From the NCBI RefSeq assembly GCF_000770305.1, contig NZ_JNVB01000005.1, forward strand, positions 1 to 64,000: a stretch of 64,000 nt of DNA, read 5' to 3'. Below are positions 40,961 to 50,241 of this stretch, piece after piece; position 1 is the first letter of the stretch, and the number at the start of each line of letters is the position of its first letter. Both the position numbers and the translations under genes were made by a program. The stretch is from Erwinia oleae. Lineage in GTDB: Bacteria > Pseudomonadota > Gammaproteobacteria > Enterobacterales > Enterobacteriaceae. A model generated the notes under the pieces. The model saw only the letters and a program-made list of their open reading frames with translations. It was not told the origin of the DNA and made no database searches.

Positions 40961-41009
40961 ATGCAAAACCTGCCGGGCCCAGGGCATGTCTCAGGGTCGG
41001 GTTTTTTTT
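40960..41009 (+). ncRNA. GraL-like leader RNA ending in a terminator before greA
   Basis: A G/C-rich, imperfectly paired stem (AACCTGCC ... GGGTCGGGTT) ends in eight T residues at 41002-41009, 100 bp before the greA start. E. coli has a set of short leader transcripts, GraL, from the same place, made by termination within the greA leader. Boundaries are estimated. Confidence 0.55.
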
Positions 41010-41108
41010 CGTTTGTAATTTAGAGGTGAGCGCCGCAGAACGCTTTTTCTGTATCAACCTGTCAGGATGACAACATTCCGCACAGGACAGAGTTAACGAG
41101 GTATTGAA

Positions 41109-41585
41109 ATGAATCAGATTCCGATGACGCTAAGGGGCGCAGAAAAGCTGCGTGAAGAGCTCGAAGAGCTGAAAACCATTAAACGCCCCAGAATTATCGC
41201 CTCAATCGCCGAAGCACGTGAACACGGCGACCTGAAAGAGAATGCAGAATACCATGCCGCGCGCGAAGAGCAGGGCTTCTGTGAAGGTCGTATTCAGGAA
41301 ATCGAGGCAAAGTTGTCTAATGCGCAGGTAATAGACATCTCAAAAATGAGTGCAAATGGCCGGGTGATCTTTGGCTCTACGGTGACCGTCCTCAATCTGG
41401 ACAGCGACGAAGAGTCCACCTACCGCATCGTGGGTGATGATGAGGCAGATTTTAAACAGAATCTGATCTCTGTAAATTCGCCGATGGCGCGCGGCCTGAT
41501 TGGTAAAGAAGTTGATGACATTACGGTGATCAAAACGCCGGGCGGCGACGTAGAGTATGAGATTTTGAAGGTGGAATACCTCTGA
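41109..41585 (+). CDS. greA: Transcription elongation factor GreA
   Basis: 158 residues as in E. coli. N-terminal coiled coil with the tip acidic pair in [24 protein letters not shown], and C-terminal FKBP-like domain (GEV-type ending [16 protein letters not shown]). Stimulates RNA cleavage in backtracked RNA polymerase. Converges on yhbY. Confidence 0.98.
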   Translation: MNQIPMTLRGAEKLREELEELKTIKRPRIIASIAEAREHGDLKENAEYHAAREEQGFCEGRIQEIEAKLSNAQVIDISKMSANGRVIFGSTVTVLNLDSDEESTYRIVGDDEADFKQNLISVNSPMARGLIGKEVDDITVIKTPGGDVEYEILKVEYL

Positions 41586-41624
41586 ATCTCTCGCCGCAGG
41601 CAGGGCGTACAATGTAAAGAAAAG

Positions 41625-41648
41625 AAAAAGGCCGCAGAGCGGCCTTTT
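41625..41648. terminator. Shared terminator between greA and yhbY
   Basis: AAAAAGGCCGC, AGA loop, GCGGCCTTTT. A-run and T-run on both sides make it bidirectional. Confidence 0.88.
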
Positions 41649-41687
41649 ATCAGCATCGGGAGCGTGGCATTTTCTCCGCGCTGCATC

Positions 41688-41981
41688 TTAGCGTGGAATG
41701 ACGATTTTTCGTTCTTTGGTGGGACGATACAGCACCAGCGTCTTGCCGATGACCTGTACGTTCGCTGCACCGGTTTCACGCACGATGGCGTCGACCACAA
41801 GCGCTTTCGTTTCACGGTCTTCCGTGGCGACTTTAACTTTAATCAGCTCGTGGTGTTCCAGCGCCTGTTCAATTTCGGCCAGCACGCCTTCTGTCAGGCC
41901 GTTATTACCCAGCATCACGACAGGTTTCAACGGGTGAGCCAGCCCTTTCAGGTGCTGTTTTTGTTTGGTACTCAGATTCAT
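41688..41981 (-). CDS. yhbY: YhbY, CRM-domain ribosome assembly protein
   Basis: 97 residues. CRM (KH-like) RNA-binding domain with the conserved LKPVVMLGNNGLTEGVLAEI and HELIKVKV. Associates with pre-50S particles. Divergent from rlmE with 127 bp between. Confidence 0.96.
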   Translation of the reverse strand: MNLSTKQKQHLKGLAHPLKPVVMLGNNGLTEGVLAEIEQALEHHELIKVKVATEDRETKALVVDAIVRETGAANVQVIGKTLVLYRPTKERKIVIPR

Positions 41982-42108
41982 CGTATTTTTTACTTACATT
42001 GGGATTGAAAACGGGTCATTCTACCGCCATGTCTCATGTATCACCAAATCGGCATTCTGATTTGCGCGGTTTATTTATCGCATACGTTGAATCGTCATTG
42101 GAAATTTT

Positions 42109-42738
42109 ATGACTGGTAAAAAGCGTTCGGCCAGCTCCAGCCGCTGGTTGCATGAACATTTTAGCGATAAATATGTGCTTCAGGCGCAGAAAAAAGGGCT
42201 ACGCTCGCGTGCCTGGTTTAAACTTGATGAAATACAGCAGGCTGACAAGCTGTTTAAACCGGGAATGACGATAGTTGACCTCGGTGCCGCGCCCGGCGGC
42301 TGGTCGCAGTATGTGGTCACGCAGATTGGCGCCAAAGGTCGGGTTATCGCCTGCGATATTTTACCCATGGACCCCATTGTTGGCGTTGACTTCCTTCAGG
42401 GTGATTTCCGCGAGGAAGCCGTACTAAACGCTCTGCTGGAACGCGTTGGGGATAAAAAAGTTCAGGTTGTGATGTCAGATATGGCGCCCAACATGACCGG
42501 TACGCCAGCGGTGGATATTCCCCGCGCAATGTATCTGGTCGAGCTGGCGTTGGAAATGTGCCGCGATGTACTGGCACCCGGCGGCAGTTTTTTAGTAAAG
42601 GTATTTCAGGGAGATGGTTTTGAAGATTACCTCCGGGAAATTCGCTCCCTGTTTACGAAGGTAAAAATTCGTAAGCCGGACGCTTCGCGCTCACGTTCGC
42701 GCGAAGTGTATATTGTAGCGACAGGGCGCAAATTATAG
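42109..42738 (+). CDS. rlmE: RlmE (RrmJ/FtsJ), 23S rRNA Um2552 2'-O-methyltransferase
   Basis: 209 residues. SAM motif [14 protein letters not shown] near 58, catalytic K-D-K-E residues in [21 protein letters not shown] and SREVY. Heat-shock linked. Lies upstream of ftsH, with 178 bp between the rlmE stop and the ftsH ATG. Confidence 0.98.
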   Translation: MTGKKRSASSSRWLHEHFSDKYVLQAQKKGLRSRAWFKLDEIQQADKLFKPGMTIVDLGAAPGGWSQYVVTQIGAKGRVIACDILPMDPIVGVDFLQGDFREEAVLNALLERVGDKKVQVVMSDMAPNMTGTPAVDIPRAMYLVELALEMCRDVLAPGGSFLVKVFQGDGFEDYLREIRSLFTKVKIRKPDASRSRSREVYIVATGRKL

Positions 42739-42916
42739 CCAAAATAATTGGATTCGCCGAAAGGCGACACGTAGTGCATCCCGGTGAGCTTACGCAGGTA
42801 GGTGAGTTGGGTGAACGAACGCAGGCACGCCGCAGCGATTCCAAGTATGACGGATATATAGTACCCTACGCTGTCTGTTAACACAGTTGTAATAAGAGGT
42901 TAATCCCTTGAGTGAC

Positions 42917-44827
42917 ATGGCGAAAAACCTGATCCTCTGGCTAGTCATCGCAGTCGTGCTGATGTCTGTTTTCCAGAGTTTTGGGCCCAGCGAGTCGAAT
43001 GGCCGTAGGGTTGATTACTCAACCTTCCTGTCGGAAGTGAACCAGGATCAGGTCCGTGAAGCGCGTATTAACGGACGTGAAATCAACGTTACCAAAAAAG
43101 ACAGTAATCGATATACGACCTATATACCCGTCAACGATCCCAAGTTGCTCGATAACCTGTTGACTAAAAACGTAAAAGTAGTGGGTGAACCGCCTGAAGA
43201 GCCGAGCCTGTTGGCATCAATCTTCATCTCCTGGTTCCCAATGCTGTTACTGATTGGCGTCTGGATCTTCTTCATGCGGCAGATGCAGGGCGGCGGCGGC
43301 AAGGGCGCGATGTCCTTCGGTAAAAGTAAAGCCCGCATGCTGACGGAAGATCAGATCAAAACGACCTTTGCTGACGTTGCAGGCTGTGACGAAGCGAAAG
43401 AAGAAGTGAGCGAGCTGGTTGACTACCTGCGTGAGCCAAGCCGTTTCCAGAAGTTGGGCGGTAAAATTCCCAAGGGCGTGCTGATGGTTGGCCCGCCGGG
43501 AACGGGTAAAACGCTGCTGGCAAAAGCCATTGCCGGCGAAGCAAAAGTGCCTTTCTTTACCATTTCCGGTTCCGACTTCGTTGAAATGTTTGTCGGCGTC
43601 GGCGCCTCGCGCGTTCGCGATATGTTCGAGCAGGCGAAAAAAGCTGCACCGTGCATTATCTTTATCGATGAGATCGATGCCGTAGGGCGCCAGCGTGGCG
43701 CAGGACTGGGCGGCGGTCACGATGAGCGTGAGCAAACCCTGAACCAGATGCTGGTTGAGATGGACGGCTTTGAAGGCAATGAAGGCATTATCGTCATCGC
43801 GGCGACAAACCGTCCAGACGTGCTTGATCCGGCGCTGCTGCGTCCCGGCCGCTTCGACCGTCAGGTTGTCGTGGGCCTGCCTGACGTGCGCGGTCGTGAG
43901 CAGATCCTGAAAGTGCATATGCGTCGCGTACCGCTGGCAACCGATATTGATGCGGCAATCATTGCGCGCGGTACGCCGGGCTTCTCCGGTGCCGACCTGG
44001 CGAACCTGGTGAACGAAGCGGCGCTGTTTGCCGCGCGTGGTAACCGTCGCGTGGTATCAATGGTCGAATTCGAAAAAGCGAAAGATAAAATCATGATGGG
44101 TGCGGAACGTCGCTCTATGGTGATGACAGAAGCGCAAAAAGAATCTACCGCGTATCATGAAGCGGGGCATGCGATCATCGGTCGCCTGGTGCCTGAGCAC
44201 GATCCGGTTCATAAAGTGACGATTATTCCGCGTGGTCGCGCGCTGGGTGTCACGTTCTTCCTGCCGGAAGGCGATGCCATCAGTGCGAGCCGTCAGAAGC
44301 TGGAGAGCCAAATCTCCACGCTCTACGGCGGTCGACTGGCGGAAGAGATCATCTACGGTTCTGAGCATGTTTCAACCGGCGCATCAAACGACATTAAAGT
44401 TGCTACGTCGATTGCACGTAACATGGTTACGCAATGGGGCTTCTCAGAAAAACTGGGGCCGTTGCTCTATGCGGAAGAAGAAGGCGAAGTGTTCCTTGGT
44501 CGTTCAGTGGCTAAAGCGAAACACATGTCGGATGAAACCGCGCGCATTATCGATCAGGAAGTAAAACTGCTGATCGAGGGCAACTACCAGCGCGCGCGTC
44601 GCATTCTTAATGAAAATCTGGACATTCTTCACACGATGAAAGACGCGCTGATGAAGTATGAAACCATTGATGCGCCGCAGATCGACGATCTGATGGCACG
44701 CCGTGAAGTGCGTCCGCCAGCGGGCTGGGAAGAGCCAGGCAGCTCTGACAATTCCGACAACGGCTCGCCTAAGGCACCGCGCCCGGTTGACGAACCGCGT
44801 ACGCCAAACCCAGGCAACACCATGTAA
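42917..44827 (+). CDS. ftsH: FtsH, ATP-dependent zinc metalloprotease
   Basis: 636 residues from ATG 42917 ([15 protein letters not shown]), the conserved N-terminus. A TTG at 42908 (MSDMAKNL) has a better-spaced ribosome site (AAGAGG 8 bp upstream), so three extra residues are possible. Two membrane helices (about 5-24 and 97-117), AAA+ domain (GPPGTGKT near 192, SRH region), zinc protease HEAGH near 414. Degrades LpxC, sigma-32 and others, linking to the LPS genes here. The protein stops at NPGNTM and lacks the SEQLGDK tail I know from E. coli. Confidence 0.97.
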   Translation: MAKNLILWLVIAVVLMSVFQSFGPSESNGRRVDYSTFLSEVNQDQVREARINGREINVTKKDSNRYTTYIPVNDPKLLDNLLTKNVKVVGEPPEEPSLLASIFISWFPMLLLIGVWIFFMRQMQGGGGKGAMSFGKSKARMLTEDQIKTTFADVAGCDEAKEEVSELVDYLREPSRFQKLGGKIPKGVLMVGPPGTGKTLLAKAIAGEAKVPFFTISGSDFVEMFVGVGASRVRDMFEQAKKAAPCIIFIDEIDAVGRQRGAGLGGGHDEREQTLNQMLVEMDGFEGNEGIIVIAATNRPDVLDPALLRPGRFDRQVVVGLPDVRGREQILKVHMRRVPLATDIDAAIIARGTPGFSGADLANLVNEAALFAARGNRRVVSMVEFEKAKDKIMMGAERRSMVMTEAQKESTAYHEAGHAIIGRLVPEHDPVHKVTIIPRGRALGVTFFLPEGDAISASRQKLESQISTLYGGRLAEEIIYGSEHVSTGASNDIKVATSIARNMVTQWGFSEKLGPLLYAEEEGEVFLGRSVAKAKHMSDETARIIDQEVKLLIEGNYQRARRILNENLDILHTMKDALMKYETIDAPQIDDLMARREVRPPAGWEEPGSSDNSDNGSPKAPRPVDEPRTPNPGNTM

Positions 44828-44874
44828 TCACTGGCTGGATGACCGAAACGTCTCCAGACAATGACGCAATAAAC

Positions 44875-44902
44875 AAAACCCCGGCGCAGACCGGGGTTTT
44901 TT
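44875..44902 (+). terminator. Terminator after ftsH
   Basis: AAAACCCCGG, loop CGCAGA, CCGGGGTTTTTT. Strong and symmetrical. It separates ftsH from folP. Confidence 0.92.
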
Positions 44903-44959
44903 ATATCCTCATAGCCGCTAAAATAGCGAAATCACTTATTAACGCCAACCGGAGACGCC

Positions 44960-45793
44960 ATGAAGCTTTACGCCAGAGAATCCGTTCTCGATCTGTCACA
45001 TCCCCATGTAATGGGCATTTTAAATGTGACACCGGATTCCTTTTCCGACGGCGGAAAGCATAACGATCTGATCCCCGCACTCACGCATGCCAATGCGATG
45101 ATCAATGCCGGTGCGACCATTATTGATATCGGCGGCGAGTCGACCCGGCCCGGCGCCGGTGAGGTGAGCGTAGAACAGGAACTTGAGCGCGTGATACCGG
45201 TTGTGGAGGCGATAGCACAGCGCTTTGAGGTCTGGATTTCCGTTGATACGTCGCGGCCAGAGGTGATCAGCGCCTCGGCGCATGTCGGCGCGCACATGAT
45301 CAACGATATCCGCTCGCTTCAGATGCCCGGCGCCCTTTCTGCGGCAGCGGAGAGCGGTCTGCCGGTTTGCCTGATGCATATGCAGGGCGAACCGCGCAAC
45401 ATGCAGCAGGCTCCTGAATATTCCAACGTCTTGCAGGAAGTGGATGACTTTTTTGTCGGGCAGATCGCACGTTGTGAGGCGGCAGGGATCAAAAAACAGC
45501 AACTGCTGCTCGACCCCGGCTTTGGTTTCGGTAAGAATCTCTCTCATAATTATCAGCTTCTGGCGCATCTGGCCGATTTTCATCGCCACGGACTGCCGCT
45601 GCTGGTGGGGATGTCGCGCAAAAGCATGATTGGTCAACTGCTTAACGTTGGCCCGTCCCAGCGGCTGAACGGCAGCCTCGCCTGCGCAACCATTGCCGCC
45701 ATGCAGGGCGCGCATATTCTGCGGGTGCATGATGTAAAAGAAACGGTTGAGGCGATGCGCGTGGTTGAAGCAACGCTCAGCGCAAGAGGATAA
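44960..45793 (+). CDS. folP: Dihydropteroate synthase
   Basis: 277 residues (E. coli 282). Pterin and pABA-binding motifs: MGILNVTPDSFSDGG near 20, GATIIDIGGESTRPGA near 52, DPGFGFGKN near 185, LLVGMSRKSMIG near 215. Target of sulfonamides. 36 bp before glmM. Confidence 0.98.
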   Translation: MKLYARESVLDLSHPHVMGILNVTPDSFSDGGKHNDLIPALTHANAMINAGATIIDIGGESTRPGAGEVSVEQELERVIPVVEAIAQRFEVWISVDTSRPEVISASAHVGAHMINDIRSLQMPGALSAAAESGLPVCLMHMQGEPRNMQQAPEYSNVLQEVDDFFVGQIARCEAAGIKKQQLLLDPGFGFGKNLSHNYQLLAHLADFHRHGLPLLVGMSRKSMIGQLLNVGPSQRLNGSLACATIAAMQGAHILRVHDVKETVEAMRVVEATLSARG

Positions 45794-45829
45794 GCGGCAA
45801 CGTATCTCAATACTAAAAATGAAGGGTCT

Positions 45830-47164
45830 ATGAGTAATCGTAAATATTTTGGTACAGATGGTATTCGCGGCAGAGTCGGTGAAGCGCCAATCACGCCGGA
45901 CTTCGTGCTGAAGCTGGGCTGGGCCGCCGGTAAAGTTCTGGCCCGAAACGGCTCGAAAAAAATCATTATTGGCAAAGACACGCGCATTTCAGGCTACATG
46001 CTGGAGTCGGCGCTGGAAGCAGGCCTCGCCGCTGCCGGCCTGTCTGCTGCGTTCACCGGCCCGATGCCGACGCCCGCCATCGCCTATCTGACGCGTACCT
46101 TCCGCGCTGAGGCGGGCATTGTTATTTCCGCCTCGCATAATCCCTTTGATGACAACGGCATCAAGTTCTTCTCTATTGAGGGTACAAAGCTGCCTGATGA
46201 TGTGGAAGAAGCCATCGAAGCGGAAATGGAAAAACCGATTACCTGCGTGGACTCGGCGGAACTGGGTCGCGCCAGCCGCATTGTCGATGCCGCCGGACGT
46301 TATATCGAATTCTGTAAGGGCACGTTTCCCAGCCAGCTCAGCCTTAGCGGTCTGAAAATCGTGGTTGATTGTGCTAATGGCGCAACTTATCACATTGCGC
46401 CAAACGTTCTGCGCGAACTGGGCGCAACGGTGATTACGCTTGGCGTGCAGCCGGACGGCATGAATATCAATAAAGAGTGCGGCGCGACGGATGTACGCCA
46501 GCTTCAGGCGCGCGTGCTGGCGGAGAAAGCCGATATCGGCCTGGCCTACGACGGTGACGGTGACCGCATCATGATGGTTGATCATCTGGGGCACAAAGTG
46601 GATGGCGATCAGATCCTCTATATCATCGCGCGCGAAGGGCTGCGTGAAGGGCAGTTGCGTGGCGGCGTGGTGGGCACGCTGATGAGCAATATGGGGCTGG
46701 AGTTGGCTCTGAAACAGCTCGGCATTCCTTTTGTTCGCGCTAAGGTAGGCGACCGCTACGTGCTGGAAAAACTTCAGGAGAAGGGCTGGCGACTGGGCGC
46801 GGAAAACTCAGGCCATGTGATCCTGCTGGATAAAACCACCACCGGCGATGGCATTGTCGCTGGTTTGCAGGTGTTGTCGGCTATGGTGCGCAGCCATATG
46901 AGCCTGCACGACCTTTGCAGCGGCATGAAGCTGCTGCCGCAGATCCTGGTGAATGTTCGCTTCAGCGGCGCAACGGACCCGCTTGAAAACGAAACGGTAA
47001 AAGCGGTAACGGCAGAGGTGGAGCACGAACTGCATGGCCGGGGCCGCGTACTGTTACGTAAATCCGGAACCGAACCGTTGATTCGTGTGATGGTTGAGGG
47101 TGAAGATGAGGCGCAGGTCACCGCGCTGGCGCATCGTATTGCCGATGCCGTCAAAGCGGTATAG
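45830..47164 (+). CDS. glmM: GlmM, phosphoglucosamine mutase
   Basis: 444 residues. Phosphoserine loop with S102 in [12 protein letters not shown], metal-binding DGDGDR near 242, phosphate-binding [15 protein letters not shown] near 406. Converts GlcN-6-P to GlcN-1-P for UDP-GlcNAc, feeding MurA and LPS. The gene ends in an 8-bp tandem repeat (AGCGGTAT, three copies) spanning the stop. Confidence 0.98.
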   Translation: MSNRKYFGTDGIRGRVGEAPITPDFVLKLGWAAGKVLARNGSKKIIIGKDTRISGYMLESALEAGLAAAGLSAAFTGPMPTPAIAYLTRTFRAEAGIVISASHNPFDDNGIKFFSIEGTKLPDDVEEAIEAEMEKPITCVDSAELGRASRIVDAAGRYIEFCKGTFPSQLSLSGLKIVVDCANGATYHIAPNVLRELGATVITLGVQPDGMNINKECGATDVRQLQARVLAEKADIGLAYDGDGDRIMMVDHLGHKVDGDQILYIIAREGLREGQLRGGVVGTLMSNMGLELALKQLGIPFVRAKVGDRYVLEKLQEKGWRLGAENSGHVILLDKTTTGDGIVAGLQVLSAMVRSHMSLHDLCSGMKLLPQILVNVRFSGATDPLENETVKAVTAEVEHELHGRGRVLLRKSGTEPLIRVMVEGEDEAQVTALAHRIADAVKAV

Positions 47165-47425
47165 CGGTATAGCGGTATTCAGCCAGTGTTGCTTTTTTTT
47201 AAAACGAGTTGCGCAAATAAGCATCGGTTGCGGGTGGTTTTTTGAGGTAAAACATCGCTTCTGTCGCTTTTTTCTGCAATCAGCAGCCACGTGATAAATT
47301 GCCCTTGCGTAGGGTGCGCGCTTTGGTTAGTATTCTCACCCGCTTCTGATGGGTAGCAGCAATGCTATTTCTCTGACTGGTTTGAAGCTATTACTGTACG
47401 GTTAACGTACAAGGAACAGGTTAAT

Positions 47426-47758
47426 ATGTACGAAGCTCTTTTAGTAGTTTTCCTTCTTGTAGCGATTGGCCTTGTTGGTCTGATCATGCTGCAACAGGGT
47501 AAAGGCGCTGATATGGGCGCGTCATTCGGTGCAGGCTCGTCCGCAACGCTGTTTGGTTCTAACGGTTCTGGCAACTTTATGACCCGTATGACCGCAGTGC
47601 TGGCGACGTTGTTCTTCATCTTCAGCCTGATTCTTGGTAACCTGAATAGCAACAAAACGCAGAAAGGAAGCGAGTGGGAAAATCTGTCTCAGCCTGCCCA
47701 ACAGCAGCAGAGCCAGCCAGCGAAACCGGCCGCGCCGGGTAGCGATATTCCACAGTAA
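47426..47758 (+). CDS. secG: SecG, preprotein translocase subunit
   Basis: 110 residues as in E. coli. Two membrane helices (about 3-22 and 52-72) separated by a Gly-rich loop (QGKGADMGASFGAGSSATLFGSNGS). Part of SecYEG. The 261-bp gap before it holds its promoter; no other gene was seen there. Confidence 0.97.
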   Translation: MYEALLVVFLLVAIGLVGLIMLQQGKGADMGASFGAGSSATLFGSNGSGNFMTRMTAVLATLFFIFSLILGNLNSNKTQKGSEWENLSQPAQQQQSQPAKPAAPGSDIPQ

Positions 47759-47796
47759 GATGTTGAGTTAAGTAAGAGTAAGTCGCAATCTTTAGT

Positions 47797-47883
47797 GCCG
47801 TGGTGGTGGAATTGGTAGACACGCTACCTTGAGGTGGTAGTGCCCGCATGGGCTTACGGGTTCAAGTCCCGTCCTCGGTACCA
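47797..47883 (+). tRNA. leuU: tRNA-Leu(GAG)
   Basis: 87 nt with encoded CCA. Anticodon loop CTTGAGG gives GAG (reads CUC/CUU); long variable arm TGCCCGCATGGGCT and TTCAAGT T-loop as in class II tRNA. The acceptor stem reads GCCGTGG against CCTCGGT, so position 5-68 is U-U where E. coli leuU has A-U. The secG-leuU-metY-rimP order is conserved. Confidence 0.95.
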
Positions 47884-47942
47884 AATCTCAGTTTTGCTTG
47901 CATTTTCTGCAAGATCGGCGTAGTATTTGCCACGTTTTCGGA

Positions 47943-48019
<77 letters not shown>

Positions 48020-48152
48020 CTTTCCCTTAGAGTTCTTTTTCAAATATACTGTATGCAGTATGCGGCACAGTTAGCTATAGTTGATTTTGAAAAAAATTCT
48101 TTTGGATTGTGCCGAACCGCCAGTGATGGCGTACAGGGTCCAGTCGCATTAA

Positions 48153-48176
48153 GCCCCGATTTATCGGGGTTTTTTG
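48153..48176 (+). terminator. Attenuator/terminator 1 before rimP
   Basis: GCCCCGAT, TT, ATCGGGGT followed by T6. It lies between metY and rimP, where E. coli has terminators involved in NusA feedback. Confidence 0.85.
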
Positions 48177-48195
48177 TTATCAGGAAACAGCATAC

Positions 48196-48217
48196 TGGGC
48201 TATTAAGCCCTTTTTTT
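48196..48217 (+). terminator. Attenuator/terminator 2 before rimP
   Basis: GGGC, 6-nt loop TATTAA, GCCC then T7, ending 17 bp before the rimP start. A short stem but a good U-tract. Together with the first it makes a tandem attenuator. Confidence 0.7.
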
Positions 48218-48234
48218 ATGTCTTGGGGGTGGGA

Positions 48235-48687
48235 TTGTCCACATTAGAGCAAAAATTAACAGCGTTGATTTCAGCACCGGTTGAAGCCTTGGGCTATGAA
48301 CTGGTCGGTATCGAGTTTGTGCGCGGGCGCACTTCTACTCTGCGCATCTATATTGATAGTGAAAATGGCATCACTGTTGACGATTGTGCTGATGTTAGTC
48401 ATCAGGTAAGCGCAGTATTTGATGTTGAAGATCCGATTACTGTTGCTTATAACCTTGAAGTCTCCTCGCCAGGCCTTGAGCGCCCTCTCTTCACTGCTGA
48501 GCACTATGCTCGTTTTATTGGCGAAGAAGTGAGCCTTGTGCTGCGTATGGCCGTTCAGAACCGCCGCAAATGGCAGGGAATCATTAAATCTGTTGAAGGT
48601 GAGATGATCACTGTAGCCGTTGAGGGTAAAGACGAAGTGTTCGCGCTGAGTAATATCCAGAAGGCGAACCTGGTCCCCCACTTTTAA
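48235..48687 (+). CDS. rimP: Ribosome maturation factor RimP
   Basis: 150 residues from a TTG start at 48235 ([13 protein letters not shown]), preceded by a G-rich ribosome site; in-frame TTG and GTG further up overlap that site. N-terminal alpha/beta domain and C-terminal SH3-like domain ([19 protein letters not shown]). Needed for 30S assembly. Same length as E. coli RimP. Confidence 0.96.
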   Translation: MSTLEQKLTALISAPVEALGYELVGIEFVRGRTSTLRIYIDSENGITVDDCADVSHQVSAVFDVEDPITVAYNLEVSSPGLERPLFTAEHYARFIGEEVSLVLRMAVQNRRKWQGIIKSVEGEMITVAVEGKDEVFALSNIQKANLVPHF

Positions 48688-48711
48688 ACGTCCGGATTGA
48701 GGCATACCAGG

Positions 48712-50217
48712 ATGAACAAAGAGATCTTAGCTGTAGTCGAGGCCGTATCTAACGAGAAGTCACTCCCGCGCGAGAAGATTTTTGAAGCGTTGGAGAGCGC
48801 GCTGGCCACGGCGACCAAGAAAAAATATGAGCAGGAAATTGACGTTCGCGTCAGCATCGATCGTAAAAGTGGTGATTTTGACACCTTCCGCCGCTGGGTT
48901 ATTGTTGAAGAAGTGACCATGCCAACGCGTGAGATTACGCTGGAAGCGGCACGCTTTGAGGATGAATCCTTTAACGTTGGCGAGTTTGTTGAAGACCAGA
49001 TCGAGTCTGTTACCTTTGACCGTATCACCACCCAGACCGCAAAACAGGTTATCGTGCAGAAAGTGCGCGAAGCCGAGCGCGCAATGGTTGTTGACCAGTT
49101 CCGTGAGAACCAGGGTGAAATTATCACCGGCGTGGTGAAAAAAGTTAACCGCGACAACATTTCCCTGGAAGTCCGTCCGGCTGACGGTTCGAACACCAGT
49201 GCGGAAGCGGTCATCATTCGTGAAGACATGCTGCCGCGCGAAAACTTCCGTCCGGGCGACCGTATTCGCGGCGTGCTTTACGACGTTCGTCCCGAAGCTC
49301 GCGGTGCGCAACTGTTCGTCAGCCGCTCTAAACCTGAGATGCTGATCGAACTTTTCCGCATTGAAGTGCCGGAAATCGGCGAAGAAGTGATTGAAATTAA
49401 AGCCGCCGCGCGCGATCCCGGCTCACGAGCTAAAATCGTGGTGAAAACCAACGACAAGCGTATCGATCCGGTCGGCGCCTGCGTAGGGATGCGCGGTGCG
49501 CGCGTTCAGGCGGTGTCCAGCGAACTGGGAGGCGAACGTATTGATATCGTGCTGTGGGACGATAACCCGGCTCAGTTCGTGATCAATGCGATGGCCCCGG
49601 CGGATGTCGCGTCTATCGTCGTGGATGAGGACAATCACACCATGGATATCGCCGTTGAAGCCGGCAACCTGGCTCAGGCGATTGGGCGTAACGGCCAGAA
49701 CGTGCGTCTGGCTTCGCAGCTTAGCGGCTGGGAGCTGAACGTGATGACGGTTGACGACCTGCAAGCGAAGCATCAGGCTGAAGCCCATGCCGCCATCGAC
49801 GTCTTTACCCGACACCTCGATATTGACGAGGAGTTTGCCACCGTTCTGGTTGAAGAGGGCTTCTCTTCGCTGGAAGAGCTGGCCTATGTGCCGATCAATG
49901 AACTGCTGCAAATCGACGGTCTGGATGAAGAGACGGTAGAAGCGCTGCGCGATCGGGCGAAAAATGCGTTAACCACCCTTGCGCTGGCGAAAGAAGAAAG
50001 CCTGGGCGACAACCAGCCGGCTGAAGATTTGCTAAACCTGGAAGGTCTTGATCGCGAGCTGGCATACAGGCTGGCTAAGATCGGCGTTTGCACGCTGGAA
50101 GATCTTGCCGAGCAGGGCGTTGACGACCTGACAGATATTGATGGCCTGAGCGATGAGCAGGCAGGCGAGCTGATTATGGCCGCACGTAATATCTGCTGGT
50201 TCGGCGACGACGCGTAA
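48712..50217 (+). CDS. nusA: Transcription termination/antitermination factor NusA
   Basis: 501 residues from ATG 48712 ([17 protein letters not shown]). N-terminal RNAP-binding domain, S1 (about 135-200), two KH domains ([26 protein letters not shown]), two C-terminal acidic repeats. Six residues longer than E. coli NusA because of an insertion in S1 ([16 protein letters not shown] where E. coli reads LDLGNNAEAV). Confidence 0.98.
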   Translation: MNKEILAVVEAVSNEKSLPREKIFEALESALATATKKKYEQEIDVRVSIDRKSGDFDTFRRWVIVEEVTMPTREITLEAARFEDESFNVGEFVEDQIESVTFDRITTQTAKQVIVQKVREAERAMVVDQFRENQGEIITGVVKKVNRDNISLEVRPADGSNTSAEAVIIREDMLPRENFRPGDRIRGVLYDVRPEARGAQLFVSRSKPEMLIELFRIEVPEIGEEVIEIKAAARDPGSRAKIVVKTNDKRIDPVGACVGMRGARVQAVSSELGGERIDIVLWDDNPAQFVINAMAPADVASIVVDEDNHTMDIAVEAGNLAQAIGRNGQNVRLASQLSGWELNVMTVDDLQAKHQAEAHAAIDVFTRHLDIDEEFATVLVEEGFSSLEELAYVPINELLQIDGLDEETVEALRDRAKNALTTLALAKEESLGDNQPAEDLLNLEGLDRELAYRLAKIGVCTLEDLAEQGVDDLTDIDGLSDEQAGELIMAARNICWFGDDA

Positions 50218-50241
50218 TAAACTGTAGCAGGAAGGAACAGC

